Source of the DNA: Microthrixaceae bacterium
Lineage (GTDB): Bacteria; Actinomycetota; Acidimicrobiia; Acidimicrobiales; Microtrichaceae
Assembly (NCBI GenBank): GCA_023958095.1
Contig: JAMLGJ010000029.1
Coordinates: forward strand, 1-37,457
Direction: 5' to 3'
Length of the DNA: 37,457 nucleotides
Shown here: one piece after another, positions 34,195-37,457 of the stretch
Position numbering within the stretch: position 1 is the stretch's first letter
Layout of the letters: each line of letters begins with the position of its first letter
The notes under the pieces: model-generated
What the model was told of the DNA's origin: nothing
Seen by the model: only the letters and a program-made list of their open reading frames with translations
Databases searched by the model: none
Program-made: the position numbers and the translations under genes

Positions 34195-35243
34195 CCCCGG
34201 CACCCGGCCACGAGGGCCGAACCGGTGTCCCGCTGAAGCAGGGATCGCTGGTGCTCGGCATCGAGACGAGCTGTGACGAGACCGCCGTGGCGGTGGTCCG
34301 CGACGGCACCGAGGTGCTGTCGTCGGTGGTGTCCTCACAGGTCGACCTGCACGCCCGCTACGGCGGTGTGGTGCCCGAGGTGGCCAGCCGTGCCCACACC
34401 GAGTTGCTGGTGCCGGTCGCCGCCCAGGCGCTCGTGGAGGCCGGGGTGTCGGGTTCCGACATCGACGCGGTGGCGGCGACAACCGGTCCCGGGCTGGTCG
34501 GGGCCCTGCTCGTGGGCGTCTCGGCCGCGAAGGCGTTCGCCCTGACCTGGAAGGTCCCGTTCATCTCGGTGAACCACCTCGAGGCACACCTGTACGCGGC
34601 GCTCCTGGAGGAACCGGACCTCGATTTCCCGCTGGTGGTGCTGATCGTCTCGGGTGGGCACACGATGCTCGTGGAGATGCTCGGCCACGGCGAGTACGTG
34701 CTGCTGGGCGAGACCCTCGACGACGCGGCCGGTGAGGCCTTCGACAAGGTCGCGCGCTTCCTCGGCCTCGGGTATCCGGGGGGCCCGGCGATCGACAACG
34801 CCGCGCTGTCCGGTGACCCGACAGCGGTGGCGTTCCCGCGGGCGATGCTGGAGGACGGCCTGGACTTCTCCTTCAGTGGGCTCAAGACGGCGGTGGTGAA
34901 CCACGTGCGGGACCATCCCGAGGAGACCACCGAGGACGTGGCGGCATCGTTCCAGGCCGCGGTGGTGGAGGTGCTCGTGGCCAAGGCCCAGCGGGCCGGA
35001 GAACAGGTGGGTGCACGAGCGCTCGCCCTGGGAGGCGGGGTCGCAGCGAACTCGCTGTTGCGCGAGCAGTTCCTCGGTGCGTGCGCGGATGCGGGGATCC
35101 AGGGATTCATCCCGAGCCGTTCCATGTGCACCGACAACGCGGCGATGATCGCCGCGGCGGGCTGGTACCGCCACCAGCGCCTCGGGCCGTCGCCGCTGGA
35201 CGTCGGCGCCGACCCCCGCGACCGCCTGTTCAACCGCGCCTGA
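34191..35243 (+). CDS. tsaD: tRNA N6-threonylcarbamoyltransferase TsaD
   Basis: This 350-residue protein transfers threonylcarbamoyl to A37 of t[18 protein letters not shown] and the metal ligands His129 and His133 ([10 protein letters not shown]) are visible, as are [12 protein letters not shown] and [16 protein letters not shown] 34191 overlaps the rimI stop by four bases. The long frame upstream of it is the shadow of rimI. It ends the tsaE-B-rimI-D unit before a repeat block. Confidence 0.97.
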   Translation: MTPAPGHEGRTGVPLKQGSLVLGIETSCDETAVAVVRDGTEVLSSVVSSQVDLHARYGGVVPEVASRAHTELLVPVAAQALVEAGVSGSDIDAVAATTGPGLVGALLVGVSAAKAFALTWKVPFISVNHLEAHLYAALLEEPDLDFPLVVLIVSGGHTMLVEMLGHGEYVLLGETLDDAAGEAFDKVARFLGLGYPGGPAIDNAALSGDPTAVAFPRAMLEDGLDFSFSGLKTAVVNHVRDHPEETTEDVAASFQAAVVEVLVAKAQRAGEQVGARALALGGGVAANSLLREQFLGACADAGIQGFIPSRSMCTDNAAMIAAAGWYRHQRLGPSPLDVGADPRDRLFNRA

Positions 35244-35257
35244 CCTTCCGTCCCCGC

Positions 35258-35331
35258 CCCCCGTTCTGTGTTGTGGCCCGTGTGGCCCCCGTTCTGTGTT
35301 GTGGCCCGTGTGGCCCCCGTTCTGTGTTGTG
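35258..35331 (+). repeat. 28-bp direct repeats after tsaD
   Basis: A 28-bp unit containing GTTCTGTGTTGTGG and CCCGTGTGGCC occurs at 35258-35285 and 35286-35313. A partial third copy (18 bases) runs from 35314 to 35331. The copies are identical over the shared part. Confidence 0.9.
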
Positions 35332-35371
35332 CCGGTGGCGCGTAGCGCCACGGACACAACACAGAACGGGG
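35315..35371 (+). terminator. Long hairpin downstream of tsaD
   Basis: The third repeat copy (35315-35331) pairs over 17 perfect bases with 35355-35371. Inside, CCG-G-TGGCGC pairs with GCGCCACGG around GTA with small bulges, making about 26 bp in total. The 3' arm is equally complementary to the other two upstream copies (35259-35275 and 35287-35303), so alternative hairpins can form. It probably ends tsaD transcription. Confidence 0.65.
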
Positions 35372-35411
35372 CAGCAGCGGGGCAGCAGCGGGGCAGCAGC
35401 GGGGCGGCAGC
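35368..35411 (+). repeat. 11-bp tandem repeats
   Basis: GGGGCAGCAGC occurs three times exactly (35368-35378, 35379-35389, 35390-35400) and once with one change (35401-35411). It directly abuts the hairpin arm, sharing GGGG. No coding role is seen. Confidence 0.85.
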
Positions 35412-35465
35412 GGGCGGCCTCGGGTGGGGATCCAGCGGATCCGGTGGAGAATCACCCGGCGCGCG

Positions 35466-35492
35466 CTAGCACTCGCCGGGTGAGACTGCTAT
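35466..35492 (+). promoter_or_regulatory. Degenerate CIRCE operator
   Basis: CTAGCACTC (35466-35474), a nine-base spacer and GACTGCTAT (35484-35492) fit the 9-9-9 CIRCE plan with seven of nine arm bases complementary. It covers the likely -35 and -10 and lies two bases from the perfect copy. Confidence 0.65.
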
Positions 35493-35495
35493 CTT
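35467..35495 (+). promoter_or_regulatory. groES-groL promoter
   Basis: TAGCAC (35467-35472) and TATCTT (35490-35495) are 17 bases apart. Transcription would start near 35502, inside the second CIRCE element, giving a leader of about 95 nt. Confidence 0.6.
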
Positions 35496-35521
35496 TGGCA
35501 CTCGTCCGTGGGGAGTGCCAA
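35495..35521 (+). promoter_or_regulatory. CIRCE operator (HrcA site)
   Basis: TTGGCACTC (35495-35503) and GAGTGCCAA (35513-35521) are perfect inverted repeats nine bases apart, the CIRCE pattern bound by the heat-shock repressor HrcA. hrcA itself is not in the window. Confidence 0.92.
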
Positions 35522-35596
35522 CACGATCCCGGGCAGCCAACCCCCAGGGGCCCCGTAGGGGGATCGCCCCAGAGACATCAAGTACCGGAGGATTGC

Positions 35597-35884
35597 ATGA
35601 ACCTGCAGCCGCTCGAAGACCGTCTCGTCGTCCGCCCGGCCGAGGCCGAGGAGACGACCGCCAGCGGTCTGATCATTCCTGACACCGCCAAGGAGAAGCC
35701 CCAGCAGGGCGAGGTCCTGGCAGTCGGCCCCGGTCGCACCAGCGACGCCGGCGAGCTGATCGCCCCCGGTGTGAGCGTGGGCGACAAGGTCGTCTACTCG
35801 AAGTACGGCGGCACGGAGATCACCGTCGAGGGCGAGGACCTGCTGATCCTGCAGGCCCGCGACGTCCTCGCGATCGTCAAGTGA
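35597..35884 (+). CDS. groES: Co-chaperonin GroES
   Basis: This 95-residue protein ([20 protein letters not shown] start; [20 protein letters not shown] mobile loop; [15 protein letters not shown] end) caps the GroEL ring. ATG 35597 follows GGAGGA (35587-35592) by four bases. The frame is open far upstream, but that part overlaps the tsaD end and repeats. Expression should be heat-induced through CIRCE. Confidence 0.98.
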   Translation: MNLQPLEDRLVVRPAEAEETTASGLIIPDTAKEKPQQGEVLAVGPGRTSDAGELIAPGVSVGDKVVYSKYGGTEITVEGEDLLILQARDVLAIVK

Positions 35885-35900
35885 CCAGCTGACGAACTGA

Positions 35901-37457
<1,557 letters not shown>

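Noticed and set aside
35258..35331. 28-bp repeats as a small CRISPR array
   Set aside because: The units are directly adjacent with no spacers, and no cas gene is present.

Overview
This window is a high-GC chromosomal segment from an actinobacterium. Several features support this: strong G/C third-codon bias, type Z (zinc) S14, GTG starts, ATGA/TGATG overlaps, CIRCE elements at groES-groL, and a gene order of ribosomal genes - rpoA - rplQ - truA - rplM - rpsI - glmM - glmS - acpS - nnr - alr - tsaE - tsaB - rimI - tsaD - groES - groL. I lean towards class Acidimicrobiia, but this is inference. No phage genes, insertion sequences, tRNA or rRNA genes, or CRISPR array are visible.

Layout. (1) 1-1374: the last 26 codons of tuf, a strong hairpin, an Hsp15-like S4-domain protein and a small three-helix membrane protein with clustered cysteines. 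(2) 1375-3109: rpsJ stands alone. A convergent 2-oxoglutarate/Fe(II) oxygenase gene separates it from rplC, and a promoter plus a structured leader of about 285 nt precede rplC. (3) 3110-13839: rplC-D-W-B, rpsS, rplV, rpsC, rplP, rpmC, rpsQ, rplN-X-E, rpsZ, rpsH, rplF-R, rpsE, rpmD, rplO, secY, mostly with start/stop overlaps. (4) 13871-17927: adk, infA (apparently with a CTG start), rpmJ, rpsM-K-D, rpoA, rplQ. The map gene often found after adk is absent. (5) 17995-19973: a 20-bp inverted repeat, truA, rplM, rpsI. (6) 19976-24931: glmM and a very large GlmS-like protein of 1159 residues. (7) 24909-32356: acpS, an SDR/DUF2867 protein, fused nnrE/nnrD, alr, a glycosyltransferase resembling the tRNA-queuosine mannosyltransferase family, a P1-family peptidase and a family 4/5-type Fe-S uracil-DNA glycosylase. 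(8) 32362-35243: tsaE, tsaB, rimI, tsaD. (9) 35244-35596: tandem and inverted repeats, then a groES promoter covered by two CIRCE operators. (10) groES and groL, the latter cut by the window end.

Most of the window makes and folds protein: ribosomal proteins, initiation factor, RNA polymerase alpha, secretion channel, t6A tRNA modification and chaperonin. A second group supplies cell-wall precursors (GlmM, GlmS-like, Alr) and cofactor upkeep (AcpS, NnrE/D). The departures from the usual plan are the oversized GlmS, the oxygenase splitting the S10 cluster, the rplC leader, the CTG start and flanking hairpins of infA, acidic tails on L22 and S3, the QTMAN-like glycosyltransferase and the repeat block after tsaD. 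I found no clear new multi-gene system. These are single-locus oddities, and all were read by eye without alignment or database search.
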